DNA from: CAWDVR01 sp044869805
GTDB taxonomy: Bacteria; Acidobacteriota; Thermoanaerobaculia; Multivoradales; SZUA-115
Direction: 5' to 3'
Assembly (NCBI GenBank): GCA_044869805.1
Contig: JBIOXV010000005.1
Location: 62,001-126,000 of the forward strand
DNA: 64,000 nucleotides
Both the position numbers and the translations under genes were made by a program. Every line of letters begins with the position of its first letter. Positions within the stretch are counted from its first letter, which is position 1. Positions 25,565 through 32,905 of this stretch are shown here, piece after piece. Under the pieces are notes generated by a model that did no database searches, was not told the origin of the DNA, and worked only from the letters and a program-made list of their open reading frames with translations.

Positions 25565-27070
25565 TCATCCCGCGGCACCGGGCCCGAAGTGACGGCCGTA
25601 GCCGGCGCAGAGCGCGAGCATCTCCTCGCCGGCGAGCGGCCGGTGGGCGTAGGCCACGCCTTGCCAGGCGCGGGTCAGGCGAGCCAGCTCCTCCGACGCC
25701 CCGCGCGAGAGCTGGCGCGCCAGCCGGCGCAGGCACTCGCCCTCGGTCCAGCTCGGCTCGATCTCCAGCCGGCGGCGCACGGCGAGCGTCGCGAGCGCGC
25801 CCCGGTAGAGGAGCGACAGCGCCTCGGCCACCCGCCCGGCCTCGTAGCGCTGCCAGGCCTCGGCCGCGACGTCGGCCGGCAGCGGCTCGGGAGCCGGCGC
25901 GGCGCCGGAGGTGATCGGCGAGGGCACGGGAAGCGAGCCCTGCGCCGGGCCGCCGTCCATCAGGCCACTCCTGCGCAGCGCGTAGATGGCGAGCGCCGCG
26001 ACCCCGGCCCCGGCCAGCAGCCACAGCGCGCTCTCGGCGAGCGGCCCCAGCCAATCGAGCTCGAGGCCCGGGCCGTTCGAGCGCTGCTCGTCGCTCTCGA
26101 ACCGCCACTTCCAGCGCCGCACCGTGCGCTCGCGGCCGAAGTCGGGTGCTTCGAGCACGCGGTCGATCGCCTCTTTGGGCGTAGGGTCCGCCCCGGCGGC
26201 CGCGGCCGGCAAGCCGATGGCGAGGAGCAGCAGCGCGGCGGCGATTCCTTGCCGCGTCTGGGCTTGCCGCGTCTGGGCCTGCCGTGCCCTGCCCCGCCGC
26301 CCGCCGCCGGCCTCGTCCCGCAGCCGCCGCGCGAGGCGGCGGAAGGCGATCTCCACGTCCCAGCCCTCGAGGTCGGTGCGCCGGTTGAGGTAGAGCGTGA
26401 AGCCCGCCGCCACGTAGAACGGCTCGATCACGGTGAGGGAGGCAAACCCCAGGAGGCCCCAGAGCAGGTGGTAGGCGAGCGGCGCCTCACCGCCGTCGAG
26501 GTAGGTCCTGAAGAGCAGGCCCCAGTCCGGAGACAGGCCCTCCGGCACCATGATCATGACGAAGGCGAAGAAGGCGAAGAACAGCAGCACCTGGGCCACG
26601 ATGCAGGCGAAGGTCAGCAGCATCGCCTCCAGGTGCCCGGAGCGGTTGAGCACGCTCTGGCGCTGCCAGCGGGCCCGGCCGCCGAGCTCCTCGAGCAGGC
26701 GCACCGGCAGGTGGAACGAGCGGGCCGGGTCGAGGCGCTCGAGGCCCAGGTAGGCGGGCGCAACCTTGAGCCACGACCGCAGCGCGGCGCCGAGCGTGCC
26801 GCGCAGCGTGGGCTTCTCTCCGAACAGCGCCCGGCTGACCACGTGCAGGGGGATCACGTCGAGCAGCGGCCGCAGCCACCAGAGGATGGCAAAGGCCACC
26901 AGCGGCGCGCCGCGGGCGGCGAGGAGCACGCCGAGCCACAGCGGAAAGCCGACGGCGAGCCACGGTCCCCAGATCCGCCGCCCCCACGCCTGCACCAGCG
27001 TCAGGCCGAGGTCGATGGCCTCCCAGGGGCGCCGCGGGCGGATGGCGGCCGCCACCCGCTCAAGGTCCAT
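25565..27070 (-). CDS. DUF4129 domain-containing membrane protein
   Basis: 501-aa protein with several N-terminal membrane helices (from about residue 35 to 260, e.g. PWLAVGFPLWLGVLLAARG and FACIVAQVLLFFAFFAFVM). A loop then carries a short direct repeat (RQAQTRQAQTRQ), another helix follows near 280-295, an extracytoplasmic segment and one more helix near 360. The C-terminal cytoplasmic DUF4129 region ends with WTEGECLRRLARQLSRGASE and the typical Tyr/His-containing helix. It overlaps the SpoIIM-like gene by 11 bp. The family is tied to MoxR/DUF58 loci and resembles the C-terminal part of transglutaminase-associated proteins. The enzymatic role is unknown. Confidence 0.85.
   Translation of the reverse strand: MDLERVAAAIRPRRPWEAIDLGLTLVQAWGRRIWGPWLAVGFPLWLGVLLAARGAPLVAFAILWWLRPLLDVIPLHVVSRALFGEKPTLRGTLGAALRSWLKVAPAYLGLERLDPARSFHLPVRLLEELGGRARWQRQSVLNRSGHLEAMLLTFACIVAQVLLFFAFFAFVMIMVPEGLSPDWGLLFRTYLDGGEAPLAYHLLWGLLGFASLTVIEPFYVAAGFTLYLNRRTDLEGWDVEIAFRRLARRLRDEAGGGRRGRARQAQTRQAQTRQGIAAALLLLAIGLPAAAAGADPTPKEAIDRVLEAPDFGRERTVRRWKWRFESDEQRSNGPGLELDWLGPLAESALWLLAGAGVAALAIYALRRSGLMDGGPAQGSLPVPSPITSGAAPAPEPLPADVAAEAWQRYEAGRVAEALSLLYRGALATLAVRRRLEIEPSWTEGECLRRLARQLSRGASEELARLTRAWQGVAYAHRPLAGEEMLALCAGYGRHFGPGAAG
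26249..26278. repeat. 15-bp tandem direct repeat inside the DUF4129 gene
   Basis: TTGCCGCGTCTGGGC occurs twice back to back (26249-26263, 26264-26278), and a degenerate third copy follows. It encodes the repeated QAQTR unit in a loop between membrane segments. Confidence 0.8.
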
Positions 27071-28055
27071 GCCGTCTCCCGCCCAGGAGGAGATAGGCGG
27101 CCACCAGCGCCCACAGGGCCGCGCCCACGCCGTAGCGCACGCCGGGAGCCAGGGTCACGGTCGACGACCAGAAGGCCTCGATGAAGGCCGCGATCAGCAG
27201 CATGATGGTGAGTCCGTAGAGCAGCGGCACGGCGCCGTGCGCCGCCTCGAGGATCGAACGGCCGCGCGTCAGGCGCCCCGGCGCCAGCAGGGCCAGGCCG
27301 AGGCGCAGGCCGGCGGCGCCGGCGAGCACGATCGCCGTCAGCTCGAAGGCACCGTGGGCGATCACGAACGGGTAGAAGGTCTCGCCCAGGCCAGCGTTGC
27401 CCAGGTGGCCGGCTACGGCGCCGATCACCAGGCCGTTGTAGACCAGGATGAAGACGGCGCCGATGCCCGCCACCAGACCGCTGGCGAAGGTACGGAAGGC
27501 GATCGAGATGTTGTTGTAGACGTAGCCGCCGAACATGCCGAAGTCCGTCGCCGCCGGCCGCGACTCTTGCGACTCGGGGTCGTACATTTCCTCGAAGGCG
27601 GCGGTCTGCGCCGGGCCGAGAATCGAGTAGGCGAGGTCGGGCTCGAGCCGCACGCCGACCGCGGTGGCGAGCAAGGTGCCGAGGAAGAGCGCCGCGGCGA
27701 CCCCCACCAGCTTCGCCTCCCGCCGCACGTGGCGTGGGAACTCGCGGGTGATGAAGCGCCCGATCCGCTCCCAGCTCGCGCCGCGGGCGCTCGCGTAGAG
27801 CTGCTGGTGGCCGCGCAGCGCCAGCCGGTTCAGGCGCTCCTCGAGGTCGCCGCCGTAGCGGCGGGCGCGCGCCAGCGCGAGCTGGTGGCAGAGCCGGCGA
27901 TAGAGCTCGGGGAGCGCCGCCGCCGCGGCCTCGCCGGAAGCGGCACCACGGGTACCGCCGGCGGCGCGGGGCCTGCTGCCCTCCAGCCGGCTGAGCAGGG
28001 CCTCCAGCCGCTGCCAGCCGCCGGCGTGCCGCTCCACGAACTGGTCGCGGTTCAA
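27060..28055 (-). CDS. Stage II sporulation protein M-like (SpoIIM/DUF95) membrane protein
   Basis: 331-aa protein. The start is assigned to the TTG at 28055, which overlaps the RDD stop (TTGA) and gives LNRDQFVERHAGGWQRLEAL, the normal N-terminus of this family; upstream frame extension is antisense noise. A cytoplasmic helical region (about 1-100) precedes the SpoIIM membrane domain with six or so helices. The typical segments FGGYVYNNISIAFRTFASG and FYPFVIAHGAFELTAIVL are present. In non-sporulating bacteria this family lies beside RDD and MoxR genes, as here. A membrane structural or transport role is inferred; sporulation is not implied. Confidence 0.88.
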   Translation of the reverse strand: MNRDQFVERHAGGWQRLEALLSRLEGSRPRAAGGTRGAASGEAAAAALPELYRRLCHQLALARARRYGGDLEERLNRLALRGHQQLYASARGASWERIGRFITREFPRHVRREAKLVGVAAALFLGTLLATAVGVRLEPDLAYSILGPAQTAAFEEMYDPESQESRPAATDFGMFGGYVYNNISIAFRTFASGLVAGIGAVFILVYNGLVIGAVAGHLGNAGLGETFYPFVIAHGAFELTAIVLAGAAGLRLGLALLAPGRLTRGRSILEAAHGAVPLLYGLTIMLLIAAFIEAFWSSTVTLAPGVRYGVGAALWALVAAYLLLGGRRHGP

Positions 28056-28732
28056 CGCCGCCCCACCAGCCAGTTGGCGGCGCCGACGAGCCGCGCCAGG
28101 CCCTCGTCGCCGCGCGCGCCGGTCAACGGTGCGGCGAGGTCGGCGAGCTCCTGCGCCCGCTCTTCCGACCAGCGGGGAAGGCGGTGTGCGAAGTCGGTGA
28201 TCGCCTTCTGCTCGGCGGCGGCCAACGGCACCGGCGGCGCCCAGGCGCGGGCACCGGCGAGCGGCGCCGGCGCAGCCTCGCGCTCCCGGTGCACCACAAG
28301 GGTGCCGGCGGCATGGTCGCCGAGCCGCTTGAAGTCGCGCGAGGCGAGCATCGAGAGCAGGCCGAGCCCATAGGCGACGGGCAGGAAGTCCGCGGCGAGC
28401 AGCAGATTGCGCAGCACAGAGGCGGTCCAGGAGACGGGCGTACCGTCGTCGTGGAGGACCACCAGCCCCAGCGCGCGCTTGCCGGGCGTCGCGCCGGCCC
28501 ACAGCACCTCGAAGAGCACGGGGTAGAACCACTCGCCCAGGAAGAGGAAGAGCAGAAAGAGTCCGCGGCCCACGTTGCCGAGCACCTCGAGAGCGGTGGC
28601 GAGCAGCGCGTAGCCCACCAGCCGGATCACCAGATCGACGCCGCTGGCGAGCAGGCGCGCAGGGAACCCGGCGACCCGCAGACCCAGCTCGACGCCCTCC
28701 GGGGTCTCGATGGCGCGGTACGTATCCAACAT
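28052..28732 (-). CDS. RDD-family membrane protein, first gene of the MoxR operon
   Basis: 226-aa protein. I use the ATG at 28732, giving MLDTYRAIETPEGVELGLRV, the usual start of RDD proteins beside SpoIIM; an upstream ATG at 28759 would lie in the promoter. The RDD domain has GFPARLLASGVDLVIRLVG, four hydrophobic segments and GATPGKRALGLVVLHDDGT. The cytoplasmic C-terminus contains a helix-rich AITDFAHRLPRWSEERA motif. It leads the six-gene overlapping operon and is transcribed divergently from the ABC fusion gene. Confidence 0.88.
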   Translation of the reverse strand: MLDTYRAIETPEGVELGLRVAGFPARLLASGVDLVIRLVGYALLATALEVLGNVGRGLFLLFLFLGEWFYPVLFEVLWAGATPGKRALGLVVLHDDGTPVSWTASVLRNLLLAADFLPVAYGLGLLSMLASRDFKRLGDHAAGTLVVHREREAAPAPLAGARAWAPPVPLAAAEQKAITDFAHRLPRWSEERAQELADLAAPLTGARGDEGLARLVGAANWLVGRR

Positions 28733-28743
28733 ATTTTTCGAAG

Positions 28744-28772
28744 ATCGTGACTCTAGCACCCCGCGATGTCAA
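28744..28772 (-). promoter_or_regulatory. Promoter of the RDD-SpoIIM-DUF4129-DUF4350-MoxR-DUF58 operon
   Basis: On the minus strand a perfect TTGACA (28772-28767) is followed after 17 bp by CACGAT (28749-28744), 11 bp before the ATG. The -10 is weak, so confidence is moderate. Confidence 0.45.
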
Positions 28773-28787
28773 CGCCGCTCGCGGCTC

Positions 28788-28793
28788 TATGAT
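28788..28793 (+). promoter_or_regulatory. -10 element of the ABC fusion gene
   Basis: TATGAT lies 10 bp upstream of the ATG at 28804, with no Shine-Dalgarno between, suggesting a very short leader. A -35 is not evident. Confidence 0.4.
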
Positions 28794-28803
28794 TGGCGCC
28801 TCC

Positions 28804-29637
28804 ATGAGCACCGGCGGCGTGAGCGCGATCGAGGTCCGGGACCTCCGGAAGACCTACGCGGGAGGCGTCGAGGCTGTTCGCGGCATCTCCTTCTCCGTGC
28901 GCCAGGGCGAGGTATTCGGCCTGCTGGGACCGAACGGTGCCGGCAAGTCGACGACCATCCGCATCCTCACCACCCTCGCGCACGCGACCGCCGGCAGCGC
29001 CCGGGTCGCCGGCTTCGACGTCGGGACCCAGGGCCGCGAGGTGCGGCGGGCGATCGGCTACGTGGCCCAGACCTCCGGGGTCGACGGCCTGGCGACCGGC
29101 CGCGAGAACCTGATGCTCCAGGGCCGTCTCTTCCACCTGCCGGCGGCCGAGATCGCCGCCCGCACGCGCAAGCTCCTGGCCCTCTTTCGACTCGACGACG
29201 CGGCCGACCGTTTAGCGCAGACCTACTCCGGCGGCATGAAGCGGCGCCTCGACGTGGCCATGGGCCTGATCCACCGGCCGCAGGTGCTGTTCCTGGACGA
29301 GCCCACCACCGGGCTCGACCCCGAGAGCGCCGGCTTCTCGAGCGCCTTGGCGCTCCTCACCCGCCGCCAGGAGATCATCATCGCCGCCTCCAACTTCACG
29401 CTCACGCCGATGATCTTCTCCTCGAGCATGCTGATGTCCCAAGACCTGATGCCGGCCTGGCTCAAGGCCGTGGCGCGCATCAACCCCGTCGAGTGGGCGG
29501 TGATCGCGGCGCGCAACGGCTACGAAGGCCGCGCTCCCGGCCAGACCGCCTTCTTCCTGCTGCTCTCGGCCGGCTTCGCGCTAGCCTGCGGCGCCTTCGC
29601 CACGCGGGCCTTCGTGCGCTACCAGCGGTCGATGTAG
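28804..29637 (+). CDS. ABC ATPase N-part fused in frame to ABC-2 permease C-part (probable deletion remnant)
   Basis: 277-aa chimera. Residues 1 to about 175 are an ABC-2-type drug/lipid exporter ATPase with Walker A (GPNGAGKST), Q-loop (YVAQTSG), signature (YSGGMKRRLD), Walker B (VLFLDEPT) and D-loop (GLDPES). Straight after the D-loop, near base 29330, the sequence switches to the last third of an ABC-2 permease: LALLTRRQEIIIAASNF, LMPAWLKAVARINPVEWAV and a final helix. The ATPase switch histidine region and the first permease helices are missing. I infer an in-frame deletion of roughly 1-1.5 kb that joined two adjacent genes. The protein should not work as a complete transporter. An assembly error is the alternative. 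Confidence 0.75.
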   Translation: MSTGGVSAIEVRDLRKTYAGGVEAVRGISFSVRQGEVFGLLGPNGAGKSTTIRILTTLAHATAGSARVAGFDVGTQGREVRRAIGYVAQTSGVDGLATGRENLMLQGRLFHLPAAEIAARTRKLLALFRLDDAADRLAQTYSGGMKRRLDVAMGLIHRPQVLFLDEPTTGLDPESAGFSSALALLTRRQEIIIAASNFTLTPMIFSSSMLMSQDLMPAWLKAVARINPVEWAVIAARNGYEGRAPGQTAFFLLLSAGFALACGAFATRAFVRYQRSM

Positions 29638-29716
29638 GGCCTCCGGAGACGAGGCTACGAACGAATGTGCTAGCGTTCGTTCTTTCGCGACAGATTTCCT
29701 CCCTACGGAGGTCACG

Positions 29717-30550
29717 ATGACCGAGAAGCGCGCAGCCGGCGCCCCCGCGCCCCCACCGCGTCCGGTCGCGGCTCACGTCGAGGCCGCAATGGGGCGGCGG
29801 ATCCAGGCCAAGGCCGCGGGGCAGGAGAAGACACAGTCCGTGCAAGCCGCCGCGGCCCACGTGCAGCGCGCGATCTCGGCCGCCGCTCAGGCAAGGTTGC
29901 CGCACCAGGAAAGGGCGGCGCCGACGAGGACCCCTTCCCCCCACGTCCAGCGCGCGACCGCGCCGCCCCAGCCCAGGTTCGGCACCGCGGCGAGCGTTCA
30001 GCCAACGGCGGGCGGCTCCGCGCGATCGCTTGCGCCCCATCGCCAAGTGCAACCTCTGCCTGTCCGGTCAGCCGGAACCGTCCAGAGGGCACAAAAGCCT
30101 AGCTGGGACGAGTTCACCAACAAAGGAAGCAAAGCGCCGCCAAAGGTGGCGTCGGTGCCATCAAAACACAACCTAAACGCAAAAGACAAAGAGTATTCTC
30201 GACTGGCGCGGGATCTGCTGAAAGCTTATGCAGCAATGACTGACGCAATGATCGACGCGGCCCTAAAAGTGGAATTGAAAGAAGACGAAATGGGCAAGTA
30301 CAATGCCCAGAGCACGGCCCTGGAAACGGATAGACACAACATTGCGGAGGCTTTGGACGCCTATTTCGGCGGGGACGAGTGGGATGGGCAGAAATACGCC
30401 GTGCTGGAGGGCATCAACGTATACGGCGAGGAGTTCAATACCCTCAGGCTCCGCGCGGGCAGCCCTAACGACAGCGATTTCCTTGGCTGGAAGGCCCTCG
30501 TGAACCTGCTGAGATTGGTCAAGAGGGGGGAAGGAAAGTGGATTAGCTAG
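29717..30550 (+). CDS. Repeat-N-terminus protein with AT-richer C-terminal domain; effector-like
   Basis: 277-aa protein with a strong Shine-Dalgarno (GGAGG). The N-terminal 130 residues are Ala/Pro/Gln-rich and disordered, with recurring AHVEAAMGRRIQAK, AHVQRAISAAAQAR, PHVQRATAPPQP and TVQRAQ motifs. From about residue 130 the composition changes to a charged alpha-helical domain (DKEYSRLARDLLKAYAAMTD, TDRHNIAEALDAYFGGDEWD, FLGWKALVNLLRLVKRG) encoded by clearly AT-richer DNA (about 30090-30550). There is no signal peptide or membrane segment. The C-terminal domain is not recognised. From memory, similar HVQ-type N-termini head diverse modules that may be cargo of contractile or other secretion machines; no such machine is in this window. 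Confidence 0.65.
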   Translation: MTEKRAAGAPAPPPRPVAAHVEAAMGRRIQAKAAGQEKTQSVQAAAAHVQRAISAAAQARLPHQERAAPTRTPSPHVQRATAPPQPRFGTAASVQPTAGGSARSLAPHRQVQPLPVRSAGTVQRAQKPSWDEFTNKGSKAPPKVASVPSKHNLNAKDKEYSRLARDLLKAYAAMTDAMIDAALKVELKEDEMGKYNAQSTALETDRHNIAEALDAYFGGDEWDGQKYAVLEGINVYGEEFNTLRLRAGSPNDSDFLGWKALVNLLRLVKRGEGKWIS

Positions 30551-30624
30551 GGAGCGGATTGAGAGTCAGCGCCCCCACCTTTTCCCCGGCGCGCCCACAG
30601 GCTTCGTTCACGCTCTCGAGAAAC

Positions 30625-30642
30625 GGGGCTCTCGCGAGCCCC
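30625..30642. terminator. Hairpin terminator between effector-like gene and protease gene
   Basis: Perfect stem GGGGCTC / GAGCCCC with the tetraloop TCGC. It lies 26 bp beyond the stop of the minus-strand protease gene and 75 bp beyond the plus-strand gene. No T run, but convergent placement supports a bidirectional terminator. Confidence 0.55.
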
Positions 30643-30668
30643 ACTTCGCATGGCGGAAAGGATCAAAC

Positions 30669-31283
30669 CTAGTACAGGTCCTGGATTCCCGCGCGGTCGT
30701 CGTTGGCGAGCGACGCGGGGCCGTTGTTGCAGGCGGAGACCGAGGGATACATGGTGGCGCCGGAGACGCCGGAGTGGCCGAGGCCCAGCAGGTGGCCGAC
30801 CTCGTGGGTGTGGATCGCCTCGGTGTAGAACTCGTTCGAGCAGCTCTCGCCCAGCGACGCCCAGGCGTGCTGCCGGTTGGTGACGATGTCCGCGTCGGTG
30901 ATGCGGTAGGTGCCGTTCGGGCGCTGCGTGTAGAAGCCGGTGAAGGTGGCCGCCAGGCAGTTGTTGCGGCAGGCGCCGGTCGGGTCCTGGAAGTTGAGCA
31001 TCGGGCGGCCGTCGCCCAGCGAGAAGCCGGAGATCGAGCCGACGGTGGCCGACAGGCGGGTGCCGGTGCCGGCGCTGTTCCAGGCGAGGATGGCGTTGCG
31101 CGTGCGGGTGCGGCCAAGGTCGCCGTCGGTGATCGAGGAGTTGCCGCGGCTGTCGACGACGACGTTGGGCGGGCTGTCCCAGGTGCGGCGCGGGGACAGC
31201 AGGACGTAGCCCAGCGCGCTGCCGGCCGCCAGCGTGGCGACCACCGCGAGGGCGAGAAGCGTGCGGATCTTCAGGTTGTTCAT
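30669..31283 (-). CDS. Secreted matrixin-type zinc metalloprotease
   Basis: 204-aa secreted metalloprotease. Residues 1-25 form a signal peptide (LLALAVVATLAAGSALG). The metzincin zinc site HEVGHLLGLGH has His160, Glu161 (general base), His164 and His170, followed by a Met-turn at GATMYP (Met178). Four Cys residues (CRNNC and two others) suggest disulphides. There is no long propeptide, so the domain is near-minimal for the matrixin family. It lies 21 bp downstream of the secreted protein gene at 31305, forming a two-gene unit. Expected to act outside the cytoplasm on proteins; the substrate is unknown. Confidence 0.9.
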   Translation of the reverse strand: MNNLKIRTLLALAVVATLAAGSALGYVLLSPRRTWDSPPNVVVDSRGNSSITDGDLGRTRTRNAILAWNSAGTGTRLSATVGSISGFSLGDGRPMLNFQDPTGACRNNCLAATFTGFYTQRPNGTYRITDADIVTNRQHAWASLGESCSNEFYTEAIHTHEVGHLLGLGHSGVSGATMYPSVSACNNGPASLANDDRAGIQDLY

Positions 31284-31304
31284 GGTCTTTTGCCCCCTCG
31301 TGGA

Positions 31305-31859
31305 TTAGTACTCGAGGCGGCCGGCGCGCCGGGCCTCAGCAAGGATCGAGTCCTTGAGGTCAGTGAGCAGCACGGTCTTCGCCGCCGGGGCCGGGCGGCC
31401 GTCCGGGAACAGCAGGCGGCCGCCGTCGTCCACCGTGGGCACGGCCCACTCGAAGCCGGAACGGTCCATCACCAGCCGGAAGTGCCCCTGCTGGTAGCCG
31501 GCCACCTTGGCCACGCCGTCCTGCTCGCGCTCCAGGAACAACAGCACACGCTCGTTGGCGCCGAACCTGGGGAAGCCGTGCGCCTCCACGGTATAGCCGT
31601 CCACCGTGCCCCCCCAGGTCTTGACCCGGACCTGTGAGCCGGGATCGCCCAGCACCGCCTCCTCCACCTCGATCACCGCCTCCGAGACGATGACGCGCCC
31701 CTCCGCATCCCAGAACGAGTGCACCTCGAGCACCTTGCCCTGCACGATGGCCGCCGCGTCCCGAACCAGCTCCGCGCGCGACATCGCGAGGAAGGTCGAG
31801 GCCGTGGCGGGCAAAGCCGCCAGCAGAGCCACGAGGCAGACTACCGACCAACGCTTCAT
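31305..31859 (-). CDS. Secreted protein of unknown function, upstream of the protease
   Basis: 184-aa protein starting at the ATG at 31859, six bases after a perfect AGGAGG; the longer frame upstream is noise. The signal peptide ends near ALPATAS (residue 21). The mature part is beta-rich: ELVRDAAAIVQGKVLEVHSF, VSEAVIEVEEAVLGDPGSQV, VKTWGGTVDGYTVEAHGFP and ERVLLFLEREQDG. This pattern is common in small exported proteins encoded beside matrixin proteases. A role as inhibitor, chaperone or co-secreted partner is inferred from adjacency (21-bp gap). No named domain is assigned. Confidence 0.78.
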   Translation of the reverse strand: MKRWSVVCLVALLAALPATASTFLAMSRAELVRDAAAIVQGKVLEVHSFWDAEGRVIVSEAVIEVEEAVLGDPGSQVRVKTWGGTVDGYTVEAHGFPRFGANERVLLFLEREQDGVAKVAGYQQGHFRLVMDRSGFEWAVPTVDDGGRLLFPDGRPAPAAKTVLLTDLKDSILAEARRAGRLEY

Positions 31860-31971
31860 GAACGACCTCCTTACGCCTCGATCCGAGGCGACACCAGGCC
31901 GCTGACCACCAGCGGCCCGATCAGATCCAGGATGTGGGGGCTCGAAAGATGTCGGCCTACGAGGGGAGGTG

Positions 31972-32005
31972 TCCGGCCGGGGTGGAGTGTGACACCCCGG
32001 CCGGA
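31972..32005 (-). terminator. Perfect 13-bp hairpin downstream of secreted protein gene
   Basis: TCCGGCCGGGGTG pairs perfectly with CACCCCGGCCGGA around an 8-nt loop. It starts 18 bp after the stop of the minus-strand gene at 32024. No T run follows, but stem strength and place support termination. Confidence 0.6.
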
Positions 32006-32023
32006 GCAGGGGCGGCGAAATCG

Positions 32024-32626
32024 CTACGGCGTGCGGTCGATGCGCTGGCGCACCGGGTCCGGAATCACGAAGCAGCCGGCGGCGTCGCTCGAGAAGACGA
32101 CGAAGGAGTCGGCCAGGAACAGGTTGACGCCGTGCTGGTAGGTGCACTCGACGTAGACGTCGAGGCCCGGGTTGAACGGCGTGCCGCCGTAGTTGTACAC
32201 CCGCCCCGGAACGCTGTAGACGATCACCCCGCCCGGAGACGTGGTCACCCCGGTGTTGGGGGCGGCGTCCCATTCCTTGCCCTTGAGCTGCCAGTGATCT
32301 CCAGGCACGCAGCAGTCGGAGATGTGGAAGTCGACGAAGGTTCCGGCGCCGCAGATGATGCGGAAGCCCTGCACTTCGGCGGGCCCGGCCGAGCGGCAGA
32401 TCCACTGCTCTCTCCACTGCACCGCCGGGTCGAGAATCGGGAAGGGGATGCCGGGGAATGGGTTCGGCCCGATAGCGTCCTTGACCGCCGTCGAGAGTGC
32501 CGCGTCCACCGACGTGGCATCCTTCGCGTAGTTGGGCGAGTTCAGAGGGTCCGGCGGCGCGGCGAAGGCCGGGGTTGCGAGAGCCAGGACGAGCAGGCAG
32601 AGCAGAGCGAGAGTGCGCTTCGACAT
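32024..32626 (-). CDS. Secreted Cys-containing protein of unknown function
   Basis: 200-aa protein with a textbook signal peptide (LALLCLLVLALATPAFAA, cleaved near residue 22) and Shine-Dalgarno AAAGGAG. The mature domain contains several cysteines (WICRS, RIICGAG, DCCVPGD, VECTYQ, GCFVI) and aromatic-rich strands, consistent with a disulphide-stabilised extracellular fold. A YNYGGTPFNPGLDVYVECTY segment suggests beta structure. It is the third secreted gene in a row on this strand, but a hairpin separates it from the next two. No family recognised. Confidence 0.75.
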   Translation of the reverse strand: MSKRTLALLCLLVLALATPAFAAPPDPLNSPNYAKDATSVDAALSTAVKDAIGPNPFPGIPFPILDPAVQWREQWICRSAGPAEVQGFRIICGAGTFVDFHISDCCVPGDHWQLKGKEWDAAPNTGVTTSPGGVIVYSVPGRVYNYGGTPFNPGLDVYVECTYQHGVNLFLADSFVVFSSDAAGCFVIPDPVRQRIDRTP

Positions 32627-32814
32627 TGCAGGTCTCCTTTCGTGAGTTAGCCGGTCAGCAACCGGCGTTGGCCCCTATCTCTCGTAGTACCAGAGACAGA
32701 AGAAATGTAGACGAGCGGCTTTTCGCATGAGCGTTACACATATATGAAACGCAGGAGGCGACAAAAAGAGCCATAATTCGCCGACGGTGATCAGGGAAAG
32801 CGAGCTACAATCGT

Positions 32815-32826
32815 GAAAACGTTTTC
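32815..32826. promoter_or_regulatory. Perfect 12-bp palindrome, candidate operator for the MarR gene
   Basis: GAAAACGTTTTC lies 80 bp upstream of the MarR start in an AT-rich stretch (about 32680-32830) between divergent genes. It is suitable for autoregulation or control of the secreted protein gene. Confidence 0.4.
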
Positions 32827-32905
32827 CTTGAGAGCCGGGCGTATGGGCCGACCTGAAGTCCAGGTGGAGCGCTGAGCGCGCGCCCTCTCTTATTCGGAGT
32901 CCGAA

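Noticed and set aside
27060..28055. Evidence for sporulation from the SpoIIM-like gene
   Set aside because: This family is common in non-sporulating bacteria beside RDD and MoxR genes; no other sporulation gene is seen.
27060..28811. 583-aa version of the SpoIIM-like protein
   Set aside because: The first 250 residues are antisense-type noise overlapping the RDD gene; the TTG at 28055 gives the family N-terminus.
32640..32670. GGCCAACGCCGGTTGC on the minus strand as a sigma-54 site
   Set aside because: The GG to GC spacing is 12, not 10, and it coincides with a small GCCGGT/ACCGGC inverted repeat.
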